The notes: generated by a model not told the origin, from the sequence alone. A stretch of 62,070 bases of DNA from Gammaproteobacteria bacterium (GCA_026197075.1 JAPHQV010000033.1:1-62070), one strand, 5' to 3'; shown: positions 8,950-22,437, counted from the stretch's first letter. Numbers and translations are program-made.

Positions 8950-9104
8950 GGGGCACTCTCCTTCGTCTCATAAAAACTCGCAGTGCCGTAACAAGAACAG
9001 GCAAACAACGGCCGTCAACGCAGGGAGTGAAGCAAGATAAATAGGGTTGTCTCCGATCGGAATGCGGGCGGCGATCGCGCCACCCGCGTTCCTTGGAACA
9101 CGGC

Positions 9105-9587
9105 TCAGCGACGCCGCATACGATCGCGCTCCTGCTGATGCTCCATCATCTGATCCATCATCATCTGCATCATATCCATGCGCTTCTGCATCATCTCGGG
9201 AGACATGCCCATGCCGGCGCCTTCTCCGCTCTTACCCATCATGTCACCTTTCCCATCCTTACCCATCATGTCACCTTTCCCATCCTTGCTCATCATGCCG
9301 CCTTTCCCTTCCTTGCCCATCATGCCGCCATCCATCTGCTGCATCATTTGCTGGCGACCGCCCATCATCTCGTGCATCTGACTCATGGTCTCGCGCATCT
9401 CCTTCATGTGCTGCTGCATGAGCTCCATGTGTTGGTCACTGTCATCGGTCTTCCGGGCCTGTTCCATCATGCGGTCCATTTTCTGCACACGTTCCTGCAT
9501 GTTCATCATGCCGCCACCCTGTGGTGCGGCCGATACCGTCATGCTGGCAACCATGAGCGTCACGAACAATAGAGTTTTCCGTTCCAT
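9105..9587 (-). CDS. Methionine-rich exported protein, probable periplasmic copper sponge
   Basis: A 160-residue protein with a signal peptide (MERKTLLFVTLMVASMTVSA, cut near AAPQ) and about 41 methionines. Met pairs and triplets occur throughout; residues 87-122 are four tandem 9-residue units of the form G-G/D-M-M-G/S-K-x-G-K/E, flanked by coiled-coil-like helices rich in Met, Gln, Glu and Arg. Methionine clusters bind Cu(I) in the periplasm (CopA, CusF and CopK families use this chemistry), so buffering is the likely role. Its place between the other cop genes supports this. No enzymatic motif is present. Confidence 0.8.
   Translation of the reverse strand: MERKTLLFVTLMVASMTVSAAPQGGGMMNMQERVQKMDRMMEQARKTDDSDQHMELMQQHMKEMRETMSQMHEMMGGRQQMMQQMDGGMMGKEGKGGMMSKDGKGDMMGKDGKGDMMGKSGEGAGMGMSPEMMQKRMDMMQMMMDQMMEHQQERDRMRRR
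9222..9329 (-). repeat. 27-bp in-frame tandem repeat (four units)
   Basis: Four adjacent 27-bp units encode the 9-residue Met/Lys/Gly repeat of the Met-rich protein. Neighbouring units are nearly identical at DNA level (for example CATCATGTCACCTTTCCC occurs twice), which suggests recent slippage expansion; the copy number may vary between strains. Confidence 0.85.
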
Positions 9588-9761
9588 CTTAAATTCCTCC
9601 AGTTATCACTTTTGCACCTCGATCGTTCGGTTGGCATCTCCATTTGGAAATGACCAACCACCGCTGAGAAACCCCTGACCAGATCCATCCCCGCTGGATA
9701 CCGGCCTGCGCCGGTATAACGGGTCAATCAGAGGTTCCATATAAAGCATCCAGCCAAGCAC

Positions 9762-10184
9762 TCACTCCGAGGGCCCAGGCCCAAGAGTGGGACTCTCGGT
9801 GCGCGGCTGAATACTTTGTACCTGCAGGGCCGTCAGCCCGTATTTCGAAAAACGGCCATGATCGTAATACAGGACATCGATCACGACCCCTTCGCCGTCG
9901 AATACCAGGGTATAGGTCCGGTGCCACTCCCGTTCCCCGACGTCATACAGCCAACCAGGCAAGCCATTGGGAAGGGTGAATTCCCTGTTCGCCTTGCCAT
10001 GATGCGAAAAGGCCGCACCCTTGCTGATGACGCCCAGCGGATACCTCGCCAAAATCTTTTCCGGACCCTCCTCCAGCGAAAAACCTGGCGGCATCTGCGC
10101 AGGCGGCTGCTGCGCCTGAACAAGAGACCCGCCTAAAACCAGCCCGAGCATCAACACCGGGATAACACCAATTCCCATCTTCAT
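9762..10184 (-). CDS. Small exported protein of the copper cluster, function unknown
   Basis: A 140-residue protein with a signal peptide (MKMGIGVIPVLMLGLVLGGS, cleavage near VQAQQ). The mature part contains LEEGPEKILARYPLG and YTLVFDGEGVVIDVLYYDHG, giving a compact alpha/beta layout reminiscent of small SmpA/OmlA-like or BLIP-like periplasmic proteins, but I cannot assign a family. The start at 10184 has GGAGG eight bases upstream and is preferred over an ATG 15 bp earlier, which overlaps that site. It lies between copB and the Met-rich gene. A GC stem (9698-9717) lies downstream without a T-run. Confidence 0.75.
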   Translation of the reverse strand: MKMGIGVIPVLMLGLVLGGSLVQAQQPPAQMPPGFSLEEGPEKILARYPLGVISKGAAFSHHGKANREFTLPNGLPGWLYDVGEREWHRTYTLVFDGEGVVIDVLYYDHGRFSKYGLTALQVQSIQPRTESPTLGPGPSE

Positions 10185-10283
10185 GAATATAGCCTCCATT
10201 TCTCAGCCTGCCGTAGTCCCAGGCACGTCGCCTCAATCCACCACCATCGCCATCTGCCACCCCTCACCCGTCGGCAGGTATCT

Positions 10284-11111
10284 TCAGAACCAGAAGCGCA
10301 GCCCGGCGACGAGGCGTGTCTCACTCGTATCTTCGCCGGCGGCTCGCGCCAGGTCCTTGGTGTCACCAAACGTACCGGCCCACTCGATCCCCAGGTAGGG
10401 AGCGAACTCGCGCCGGATCTCATAACGCAGACGGATACCGGCAACGATTCCGGAAAGGCCGGAACCGATGCCGAGTTCGCGGTCGTCCTTACCGTAAAAA
10501 TCCGCCTCGATGCGCGGCTGCAGAATCCATTTCTGGGTCAGCAGCAGTTCATACTCGGCTTCCAGGTTGAGCGCGGTACGTCCTCCTTCCCCGATATACC
10601 CCGTGGCATCGATTTCGAACCAGTAAGGCGCCAGCCCCTGCACACCGAAGGCCAGCCAGGTACGGTCGGGGCCTTCGCCACCGTCATGGCGGACGCCGAG
10701 TTGGGTGTTCCAGAATGCGGCCACGGCATGACTCCACAGCAATTCGGTACTGGCCTCCTCGAACCTGCCGTCATCGTATTCGCCCTCGGCCTTCAGCACG
10801 GCACGATCATAGGTGCCCCCGTACCAGGCCTGCAGGTCGTAGGCCACGGAGGTATTGCCGTCACTGCGCACCGCTTCGAACCGGTCCATCAGCAAGGAGC
10901 CGAAACTGTGCTCGTCCGCGAGCCTCAGCCGGTCCGGCCTGATGGTGTAGCCGCCGGAATAGGCATGCGGATCGCGCGCATCCGCTGGCGCCGAGCCGCC
11001 CTGCATCGACCCCATTTCCATTGCCGAGACCCCGTTCATGCCAGCCATAGCAAGGACAAGGAGTGTCGCTCGCTTATGTATCGTCGTTTGTTGCCGTCGC
11101 AGTGCTCTCAT
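10284..11111 (-). CDS. copB: Copper resistance outer-membrane protein CopB/PcoB
   Basis: A 275-residue outer-membrane barrel of the CopB/PcoB family. A basic leader and signal peptide (TLLVLAMAGMNGVSA) precede a short Met-rich mature N-terminus (MEMGSMQGG), then the conserved start of the barrel (LRLADEHSFGSLLMDRFEAV) and strands ending in LRFWF with a C-terminal Phe. PcoB/CopB works with the periplasmic oxidase CopA to sequester or export copper. The Met-rich segment is much shorter than in Pseudomonas CopB. Its ATG overlaps the copA stop (ATGA), so the two are translationally coupled. Confidence 0.92.
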   Translation of the reverse strand: MRALRRQQTTIHKRATLLVLAMAGMNGVSAMEMGSMQGGSAPADARDPHAYSGGYTIRPDRLRLADEHSFGSLLMDRFEAVRSDGNTSVAYDLQAWYGGTYDRAVLKAEGEYDDGRFEEASTELLWSHAVAAFWNTQLGVRHDGGEGPDRTWLAFGVQGLAPYWFEIDATGYIGEGGRTALNLEAEYELLLTQKWILQPRIEADFYGKDDRELGIGSGLSGIVAGIRLRYEIRREFAPYLGIEWAGTFGDTKDLARAAGEDTSETRLVAGLRFWF

Positions 11112-12871
11112 GCCACGACCACCTCACGGAACATGCCCGCGTCCATGTGATAGAGAATATGGCAGTGCCAGGCCCAGCGGCCGAGCGCGTCCGCGGTCAC
11201 CAGGAAGCTCACCCGCTGCGCCGGCTGCACGCTGATGGTGTGGCGGCGCGCCAGGAAGCGGCCATCCGGGTCCTCCAGCTCACTCCACATGCCGTGCAGG
11301 TGCATGGGGTGGGTCATCATGGTGTCGTTGACCAGGATCACCCGCAGGCGTTCGCCATAGCGGAAATGAATGGGCGTGGACTTGCCGAATTCCACGCCGT
11401 CGAGCGACCAGGTGTAGCGCTCCATGTTGCCGGTGAGGTGCAGTTCGATCTCCCGCCCGGGGCCGCGCGCGTCGAGCGGCCCGCCCAGGGTGTGGATATC
11501 GGCATAGGTCAGCACCTGTCGGCCGTTATTGCGCAGGCCGACGCCCGGGTCGTCCAGGTTAGTGCGTGGGAAATCGACGCGCATGTCGACGCTCGGGCCG
11601 TACTCGGTACGGGCGTGGTGAGCGCGCACCGGGGCAGTCATGACCATACCGGCGGGCATGGCGTGACCACTGTGATCCATGCCATCCATCCTGGTCATGT
11701 TCCCATCGTCCATGGCGCCCATCATATCCACCATGGTGAGTGGCTCTGGCGGATCGAGCGCCGGGACCTCGGCCTCCATGCCGGCCCGTGGCGCGAGCGT
11801 GCCACACGCGAAGCCGGTGCGGTCCATGGATTGCGCAAAGATGGTGTAGGCACGGTAGTCCTTGGGCCTGACAATGACATCATAGGTCTCGGCCACGCCA
11901 ATGCGGAACTCGTCCACCGTGACCGGCTCGATGTCCTGGCCATCGACATGAACGACGGTCATCTCGAGCCCGGGAATTCGTACGTCGAAGAAGGTCTGGG
12001 CGCCCGAGTTGATGAAACGCAGTCGCACACGCTCGCCACGGTGGAACTGGCCCGTCCAGTTGCCCGCGGGTGTGGTACCGTTCATGAGGAAGGTGTAGGT
12101 ATAGCCCGAGATATCGGCCAGGTCGGTCGGATTCATGCGCATCTGGTTCCACATCCTGCGCTTGTCCAGGGCATTCTTGAGTCCCGTGTCGGCCACGTCG
12201 CGGAAGAAGTCCCCGACGGTCGGCTGGTTGAAGTTGTAGTAGTGACTCAGCTTCTTGAGCTTGGCCAGTACCCGCATCGGGTCCTCGTCGGTCCAGTCGG
12301 ACAACTGCACCACGTAGTCCCGGTCGGCCCGGATCGCATCCCCGCGCGCCGGATCAATGATGAGGGCGCCGTACATACCCGTCTGTTCCTGGAACCCGGA
12401 GTGGGAGTGGTACCAGTAGGTTCCCGATTGCCGTACCGGGAAGCGGTAGGTGAAGGTCTCGCCGGGTCGGATGCCCGGGAAGCTGATGCCCGGCACCCCG
12501 TCCATCTGGAACGGCAGCAGGATGCCGTGCCAGTGGATAGAGGTGTCCACGGGTAGCCGGTTGGTGACGCGCAGCGTGACCGTATCCCCCTCGCGCCAGC
12601 GCAGGATGGGGGCCGGGATCGAGCCGTTGATGGTAGTGGCCAGGCGCGGTGTGCCGGTAAAATTGACTGGCGTCTCGGCGATGACGAGGTCGAATTCCGT
12701 GCCCGAAAGCACCGGTGGCGTGCCGGTGCGGGTGCCGGCCGTCTCCCCTGCCCGGGTCGGACCGATCCAGGGTGACAGGCCCAGCATCACCCCGCCCGCG
12801 GCCAACCCCTGCAGGAAGCGCCGGCGTGGCGGATCAGGCAGTATCAGGGAAGTTTGGCTACGGGATTTCAT
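11108..12871 (-). CDS. copA: Multicopper oxidase CopA (Tat-exported)
   Basis: A 587-residue periplasmic multicopper oxidase of the CopA/PcoA family. The twin-arginine signal is PRRRFLQG near residues 15-22. Copper ligand motifs are HWHG (113-116), WYHSHS (153-158), HPMHLHG (521-527) and HCHILYHMDAGM (569-580), so type 1 and the trinuclear site look intact. A Met/His-rich insertion (MVDMMGAMDDGNM... to HSGHAMPAGM) probably binds Cu(I). It oxidises Cu(I) to the less toxic Cu(II) in the periplasm. It is the first gene of the minus-strand copper operon, about 120 bp from the palindrome shared with copR. Confidence 0.95.
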   Translation of the reverse strand: MKSRSQTSLILPDPPRRRFLQGLAAGGVMLGLSPWIGPTRAGETAGTRTGTPPVLSGTEFDLVIAETPVNFTGTPRLATTINGSIPAPILRWREGDTVTLRVTNRLPVDTSIHWHGILLPFQMDGVPGISFPGIRPGETFTYRFPVRQSGTYWYHSHSGFQEQTGMYGALIIDPARGDAIRADRDYVVQLSDWTDEDPMRVLAKLKKLSHYYNFNQPTVGDFFRDVADTGLKNALDKRRMWNQMRMNPTDLADISGYTYTFLMNGTTPAGNWTGQFHRGERVRLRFINSGAQTFFDVRIPGLEMTVVHVDGQDIEPVTVDEFRIGVAETYDVIVRPKDYRAYTIFAQSMDRTGFACGTLAPRAGMEAEVPALDPPEPLTMVDMMGAMDDGNMTRMDGMDHSGHAMPAGMVMTAPVRAHHARTEYGPSVDMRVDFPRTNLDDPGVGLRNNGRQVLTYADIHTLGGPLDARGPGREIELHLTGNMERYTWSLDGVEFGKSTPIHFRYGERLRVILVNDTMMTHPMHLHGMWSELEDPDGRFLARRHTISVQPAQRVSFLVTADALGRWAWHCHILYHMDAGMFREVVVA

Positions 12872-12992
12872 TACGGTTCATCCTTCGCTGCAATTGCGGT
12901 TGATCCTGGTATGCGGCAGATGGCAGTGTCACCACCCGCTCGCATTCCTTGCAGCAAGCGTAGTGCAAGCCCCTGTCCCTGAGGTGACGCCG

Positions 12993-13012
12993 GCATTACA
13001 ATTGTGTAATGC
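12993..13012. promoter_or_regulatory. Palindromic CopR/CusR operator (cop box)
   Basis: GCATTACA-ATTG-TGTAATGC is a perfect 8-bp inverted repeat with a 4-nt centre in the 270-bp gap between copA (minus) and copR (plus). It matches the TTACAnnnnTGTAA type of box bound by CopR/CusR-family regulators. It is about 120-130 bp from both start codons, so one site could drive both arms. A weaker CTGTC/GACAG dyad follows at 13015-13032. Confidence 0.8.
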
Positions 13013-13141
13013 TCCTGTCATCTTCCCGACAGTGAAGCGCAGTTACCCTGATATTCCGTTCGCCAAACCCCTGGGAGCGAAGATACCGGGGCCGTGGGCG
13101 GCACCTTTTCTACTCTTCACCGAGCACAGCCCGGACCACGC

Positions 13142-13825
13142 ATGAAAATACTGATCGTCGAGGACGAAGCCAAAATCGGTGAATACCTCCGCCAGGGCCT
13201 CGCCGAGGCTGGCTTCGTAGTGGACCTTGCCCGTAGCGGGCTCGATGGACAGCACCTCGCCATGACCGGCTCGTATGACCTGCTGATCCTCGATGTCATG
13301 CTGCCGGACATCGACGGCTGGCGGATTCTGCAGTCGCTGCGCGAAGCGGGAAACAAGGTCCCAATACTGTTTCTCACCGCGCGCGACAGCGTGGACGACC
13401 GCGTCAAGGGACTGGAACTCGGCGCCGACGATTATCTTGTCAAACCTTTCGCGTTCGCCGAACTGCTGGCCCGGGTGCGCACCCTGCTGCGGCGCGGCAC
13501 CGTCCCGGTAATGGAAACCATGATCCAGGTGGCCGATCTCGAGCTGGACCTGATGCGCCGGCGTGTCTCTCGTGCCGGACGGCGTATCCCGCTCACTGCC
13601 AAGGAGTTCGCACTGCTGGAGCTCCTGCTACGCCACCGGGACGAGGTCCTGCCGCGCTCCTTGATCGCCTCTCAGGTCTGGGACATGAATTTCGACAGTG
13701 ACACCAACGTCATCGACGTCGCCATCCGACGACTGCGCGCCAAGATCGACGATGACTTCGAACACAAGCTCATCCACACGGTTCGCGGCATGGGCTACAT
13801 GCTGGATTCTTCGGGCGAGGCCTGA
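13142..13825 (+). CDS. copR: Copper-responsive response regulator (OmpR family)
   Basis: A 227-residue OmpR/PhoB-type regulator. The receiver domain shows E7-D8 ([16 protein letters not shown]), phospho-acceptor D51 in [10 protein letters not shown] and K101 in the VKPF motif; the C-terminal winged helix ends with the usual [11 protein letters not shown]. It is closest in style to CusR/CopR/PcoR. The start at 13142 is fixed by the conserved N-terminus. It is divergent from copA across the palindrome at 12993 and seven bases upstream of its kinase; it likely activates both copper operons on copper stress. Confidence 0.93.
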   Translation: MKILIVEDEAKIGEYLRQGLAEAGFVVDLARSGLDGQHLAMTGSYDLLILDVMLPDIDGWRILQSLREAGNKVPILFLTARDSVDDRVKGLELGADDYLVKPFAFAELLARVRTLLRRGTVPVMETMIQVADLELDLMRRRVSRAGRRIPLTAKEFALLELLLRHRDEVLPRSLIASQVWDMNFDSDTNVIDVAIRRLRAKIDDDFEHKLIHTVRGMGYMLDSSGEA

Positions 13826-13832
13826 GCATTCG

Positions 13833-15239
13833 ATGCGCAGGCCGCTCTCCCTCACGCTGCGCCTGACTCTGTTCTTCAGTATCGCGGCGGCCATCGTATT
13901 TCCCTTGTTCGGCTGGATCATCGATCGCTCCATGCAGCATTACTTCGACGAGGAGGATGCTGTCGAACTCGAGAGGATCACCAATATGGCACAGGAACTA
14001 CTTACCGACCTCCAACCCGGCGGTGAAGACAAGGACAGCGGGCAATGGTTTGAGGGCTTCCCGGCAGGACATCGAGACGCCCTGCTTCATATCGTTTCGT
14101 ACGACGGGCGCATACTCTATGCCAGCCCTGGGGTAAATCTTTCCAGCTTGGTGCACCAAGCCCCTGAACACACCATGACGGATCGGATTTTTCATTGGCA
14201 ACACGCGGACCACAATTACCGGGTGTTAGTCCGGCATGTGGATGCGAATCGCACGACGGGTGACGCGACTTACACGGTGATCGCCGCCGTATCGATCGAT
14301 CATCACCTGCGTTTTCTGCAGGGTTTCAGGCACAATTTGTGGCTTATGTCGGCCAGCGGCATCATCATCATGACCTTCATGGGCTGGCTCGCGGTACGCC
14401 AGGGACATGCGCCTCTGCGCCGCATCACGGCACGCATCCGGGAAACCGGTGCCAGCCGCCTGCGTACCCAGATTCCGCCCGGATCCCTGCCGGCGGAACT
14501 GGCCGATCTTGCCATCTCGTTCAACGAAATGCTCAGGCGCATCGAGGAGGCCTTTATCCGCCTCTCGAACTTCTCGGCCGACATCGCGCATGAATTGCGC
14601 ACCCCCGTGGCCAATCTGATGACCCAGACCCAGGTCGCACTGTCCGGCAAGCGCAGCGCGGATGAGTATCGTCGTATTCTCTATTCCAACCTGGAGGAAT
14701 ATGAACGTCTCGCACAGATGACCAGGGACATGCTGTTTCTGGCGCAGGCGGACCACGGTCTGAGCAGGCTGGAGGTATCAGAACTGAACCTGGACGAGGA
14801 AGTGCGGGCATTATTCGACTACTACGAGGCCTGGGCCGAGGCACACGGTGTCACGCTGGAACTGGACGGTAGCGCGACCATGATGGGAGACCGGCTGATG
14901 TTGCGACGCGCCCTGGGCAACCTCCTGTCCAACGCCATCCGTCATACTGCGCCCGGCCAAGCGGTTTCGGTGCACCTCACACCCACCGCCGGCGGCGAGG
15001 TCGAGATCCTGGTCGAGAACCCTGGCGCGATACCCACCGAACATCTTCCGAGACTGTTCGACCGTTTCTATCGCGTAGACCCGTCCCGGCAACGCAGCGG
15101 CGAAGGCGCCGGACTAGGCCTGGCCATCGTTAAATCGATCGTCGAAGCCCACGGCGGGACGATCGAAGCGACCTCCGGGGCCGGTCGAATCCGATTCCGG
15201 ATCAGACTTCCGGTTGCAGGCCCTGACCTGAATAATTGA
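13833..15239 (+). CDS. copS: Copper sensor histidine kinase (CusS/CopS type)
   Basis: A 468-residue inner-membrane kinase: TM1 (about 10-30), a periplasmic sensor loop (31-168), TM2 (about 169-188), HAMP, HisKA with phospho-acceptor H253 in IAHELRTP, and an ATPase domain with the N box around GNLLSNAIRH (362-371) and G box GEGAGLGLAI (423-432). The periplasmic loop is rich in His (for example LVHQAPEHTM and FHWQHADHNYRVLVRH), as expected for Cu/Ag binding in the CusS family. It would phosphorylate the adjacent CopR. The ATG is seven bases after the copR stop. Confidence 0.92.
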   Translation: MRRPLSLTLRLTLFFSIAAAIVFPLFGWIIDRSMQHYFDEEDAVELERITNMAQELLTDLQPGGEDKDSGQWFEGFPAGHRDALLHIVSYDGRILYASPGVNLSSLVHQAPEHTMTDRIFHWQHADHNYRVLVRHVDANRTTGDATYTVIAAVSIDHHLRFLQGFRHNLWLMSASGIIIMTFMGWLAVRQGHAPLRRITARIRETGASRLRTQIPPGSLPAELADLAISFNEMLRRIEEAFIRLSNFSADIAHELRTPVANLMTQTQVALSGKRSADEYRRILYSNLEEYERLAQMTRDMLFLAQADHGLSRLEVSELNLDEEVRALFDYYEAWAEAHGVTLELDGSATMMGDRLMLRRALGNLLSNAIRHTAPGQAVSVHLTPTAGGEVEILVENPGAIPTEHLPRLFDRFYRVDPSRQRSGEGAGLGLAIVKSIVEAHGGTIEATSGAGRIRFRIRLPVAGPDLNN

Positions 15240-15348
15240 TGCACAACGGCTTTAGTGACTGACACTGGGGGTTTGACTTCCATTCCTTGTCAAGTTACCG
15301 TCCACGGCTGTACAAACCTGTCCTTGATTCACCAACTCCACGGCCACA

Positions 15349-15765
15349 ATGACATCAGCCTCCTACAGAAGGGATACCCGCCAGACAGCCATCTGCTGGA
15401 TGCTGGTCCTGGCCTTCCTTTCGTTGACGCTGTTCCCACACCACTACCATCTGCACCATACCGACGATCCGGTGCCGCAGGCCTCCGGCATACAGGAGCA
15501 TGCAGCCAGCGTGCATGCTCACGCACATACGGCAAGCGACGATATTTCCCATCATGAAGATGCGCATATCATCAAGGCCGTAGCCGACGCCCCGTTGAAA
15601 TTCCAGGGAAACAAGTTGGCCTGGGCTGTAATCCTCCTCACCTTTCTGCTGTTGCTGCCGCTTTTTACCCAGGTGGCACGCACGCATCCACTCGCGCTCA
15701 CCCAACCACTCCCTCGCTTTAACCGCCACACCACTCCCCCACTGCGAGCACCGCCCCGCAACTAA
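15349..15765 (+). CDS. Histidine-rich membrane protein upstream of czcCBA
   Basis: A 138-residue protein with an N-terminal hydrophobic helix (ICWMLVLAFLSLTLF), a His-rich segment that would face the periplasm (FPHHYHLHHTDD, HAASVHAHAHTASDDISHHEDAH), a second helix (LAWAVILLTFLLLLPLF) and a basic tail. Proteins of this type often precede Czc-type efflux genes; the His cluster suggests divalent-metal binding or sensing. No clear ribosome site precedes the ATG, so the start is uncertain. Role inferred from composition and position only. Confidence 0.65.
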   Translation: MTSASYRRDTRQTAICWMLVLAFLSLTLFPHHYHLHHTDDPVPQASGIQEHAASVHAHAHTASDDISHHEDAHIIKAVADAPLKFQGNKLAWAVILLTFLLLLPLFTQVARTHPLALTQPLPRFNRHTTPPLRAPPRN

Positions 15766-15881
15766 GGTATCCCCCCCGCACAAGACCTGTGCCGAGCACT
15801 TGACCGTATGGCCATGAGCGCCCATTTGCACGCTTTACCTGAGTTTTGACAAGGCCGTCCGCCGGTCCGAGGAACCCCCAT

Positions 15882-17137
15882 ATGCACCCCTGCATCAGGA
15901 TCTGCACCTGCGTCTGGATGCTGTCCGTCCCCATCGCCTTTGCGGCGCCCCCGGACACACCCCTCACACTGAGCCAAGCCGTCGTACGCGTGCTCGAAAG
16001 CAATCCGCAACTGCAAGCGGCGGATTTCGATACCCGCGCGGCGGTAGAACGCATTCGCCAGCAAGGCCAATCCACGCCCTATGAGCTAGGGGTGGAAATG
16101 GAGAATTTCGCCGGCTCCGGTAGCGCCAGCGGCACGCGCGGCCTGGAAACCACCCTCAGCCTCGGCCGGGTACTCGAAACAGGCGAGAAACCCCTGCGCC
16201 GCAGTGCGGTGGCGCAACTCGAAGCGGGACTGCTGCGCCATGACCAGGACGCACAGCGCCTGGACCTGCTCGCGGAGACGGCGCGGCGTTTTCTCGCCCT
16301 GGCGCGCGCCCAGGCCGAACGTGAATTTGCCTTGCAGCGACTTGGATTGACGCAGCAGACCCTGGATACGGTGGAACAGCGCTATCGCATCGGCAAGGCG
16401 CCGGCGGCGGAACACTATCGCATGCAGATCGAGATGGCGCGTGCGGAACTCGCACTGGAGGAGACCGATCATCTGTTGAATAACGGCCGTCGCCAGCTGG
16501 CAGTAATGTGGGGTGCATACGAGCCGGGATTCGAGACGGTACAGGCCGAGATCCTTCACCTGGATACGGAACCTGAACTCGCAAGCCTGGACCAGACAAT
16601 CGAACTCAACCCCGCCATCGCACGCCTGGCGACACAGGCGCGCCTGGCCGAGGCGCGCCTGCTGCTCACCCGTACACGGGCACGTCCCGACCTGGACCTG
16701 CGTGCCGGCATACGTCATGCCAATGACACAGACGATGTCGGCCTGGTGCTGTCGCTGCGCATGCCGCTCGGCAGCGCCGGGCGTTCCGGCGCCTACAGCG
16801 ACGAGGCCGAATCACTGGCCGCACGCGAGCCGTTGCTGGCGCAGGACCGGAAACTCGGGCTGCGCGCCACCCTGTACGCGCTGCATCAGGAACTGTTGCA
16901 TGCACGCGATCGCTTCGAAACCTACCAGGACCGCATCATCCCCGCCGCCGGCCAGGCCCTGGCCGATTATCGTCAGGGCTATGCGGTCGGCCGCTATTCC
17001 CTGCTGGAACTGAGCGCGGCCCAGGACACCTTGCTTGATGCACGCCTCGAACTCCTGTCCGCCGCTAACGACCACCATGCCGCTCGTATCGAGATCGACC
17101 GTCTCGTCGGTGCCGCCCCTGTGAATGGAGTATCCCC

Positions 17138-17141
<4 letters not shown>
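15882..17141 (+). CDS. czcC: RND efflux outer-membrane channel CzcC (TolC family)
   Basis: A 419-residue outer-membrane factor with a signal peptide (CVWMLSVPIAFAAPP) and the long helical hairpins of the TolC/CzcC fold (LTLSQAVVRVLESNPQLQAA; ALADYRQGYAVGRYSLLELS). In the CzcCBA tripartite pump it forms the exit duct for divalent cations. The start at 15882 follows GAGGA with good spacing and puts the signal peptide in place; an in-frame start 36 bp upstream adds non-signal sequence. Its stop overlaps the czcB ATG (ATGA). Confidence 0.9.
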
Positions 17142-21557
<4,416 letters not shown>

Positions 21558-21631
21558 AGCCTCCGGCCGACCATGGACCAGCCCATCGGCTGCGCAGTGC
21601 ACCAATTGGTTTTTTATGCGACTCTAGTGGC

Positions 21632-22108
21632 ATGCACACACTGCTGTTGCGCACATCGCTCTTCATCCTGCTGTGGTGGTCCATAAGCGAGGGCGCCGGC
21701 GGCTGGGCGATCGGCCTGCCAGTGATCGCCCTGGCCGTGGCCGCCAGTCATTTCCTGCAACCATCCCGGCAGCTACGCCTGCGCCTGCGCCCTCTGGGCG
21801 TGCTGCGTTTCACCGCTTTCTTCCTGGTGCAGTCCCTGCGTGCCGGCTTCGATGTGGCACTGCGCGCCCTGCGCCCGCGCATGCGGCTGGCGCCCGCCCT
21901 GCAAGAATACCGTCTGCAACTGCCCGCGGGACCGGCGCGGGTATTCCTCGCCGACACCATGAGCCTGTTGCCCGGCACCCTGAGCACGGAACTGCGTGAC
22001 GATTGCCTGTGTCTGCATGTACTGGATGCGCGCCTGCCCGTCGAGGCCGATCTGCGCCAGGTGGAGGTCCGCGTGGCGGACCTGTTCGGGCTGACACTGC
22101 AGGGATAA
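21632..22108 (+). CDS. mrpE: Mrp/MBH antiporter subunit E (MrpE/MbhA-like)
   Basis: A 158-residue membrane protein of the MrpE (MnhE) family with two N-terminal helices (LLLRTSLFILLWWSISEG; AIGLPVIALAVAASHFL) and the conserved C-terminal soluble part (RVFLADTMSLLPGTLSTEL). The start at 21632 opens directly on the first helix. It begins an operon whose order (E, F, G, MbhD, MbhEF, C, D) matches the archaeal membrane-bound hydrogenase antiporter half rather than a canonical mrp operon. It starts 75 bp after czcA, so read-through from the czc promoter is possible. Confidence 0.85.
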   Translation: MHTLLLRTSLFILLWWSISEGAGGWAIGLPVIALAVAASHFLQPSRQLRLRLRPLGVLRFTAFFLVQSLRAGFDVALRALRPRMRLAPALQEYRLQLPAGPARVFLADTMSLLPGTLSTELRDDCLCLHVLDARLPVEADLRQVEVRVADLFGLTLQG

Positions 22109-22164
22109 ATCCGGACGGATTATATACATGGCCACGAAACCCGTGGCCAACTGGAAGGGTTCTC

Positions 22165-22437
22165 ATGGAAAAGCTCTATCTCGCCCTCGCGGTCTTCCTG
22201 ATGCTGAACGTCGCCGCCGGACTGCTGCGCATCCTGCGTGGCCCCACGGCCGCCGACCGCATGCTGGCGGCCCAGTTGTTCGGCACCACCGGTGTCGCCA
22301 TCCTGTTGCTGCTCGCCGAGGCACAGGCGGTACCTGCCCTGCGTGACGTGGCGCTGGTATTCGCCCTGCTGGCGGCGCTGGCCACCGTGGCCTTCGTCAA
22401 ACGGGTCTGGTACCGCAAGCCGGAGGACATACCATGA
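22165..22437 (+). CDS. mrpF: Mrp/MBH antiporter subunit F (MrpF/MbhB-like)
   Basis: A 90-residue protein with three membrane helices and the MrpF motif LLRILRGPTAADRMLAAQLFG, which is the family signature. It is a structural subunit of the cation/proton antiporter. AAGG precedes the ATG at 22165. The stop overlaps the next ATG. Confidence 0.88.
   Translation: MEKLYLALAVFLMLNVAAGLLRILRGPTAADRMLAAQLFGTTGVAILLLLAEAQAVPALRDVALVFALLAALATVAFVKRVWYRKPEDIP

Noticed and set aside
6844-8973. A 709-codon open frame on the plus strand opposite the Cu ATPase and thioredoxin-like genes.
   Set aside because: It is antisense to clearly conserved genes and its translation is His/Gly/Arg-rich low-complexity typical of GC-rich antisense frames.
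9222-9329. Tandem repeats resembling a short CRISPR array.
   Set aside because: The repeats are contiguous without spacers and in frame with a Met-rich protein.
15240-15348. TTGACT at 15273 as a MerR-type promoter for the His-rich protein and czc genes.
   Set aside because: The spacing and -10 are poor and no MerR-family gene is adjacent, so a promoter is possible but not supported.
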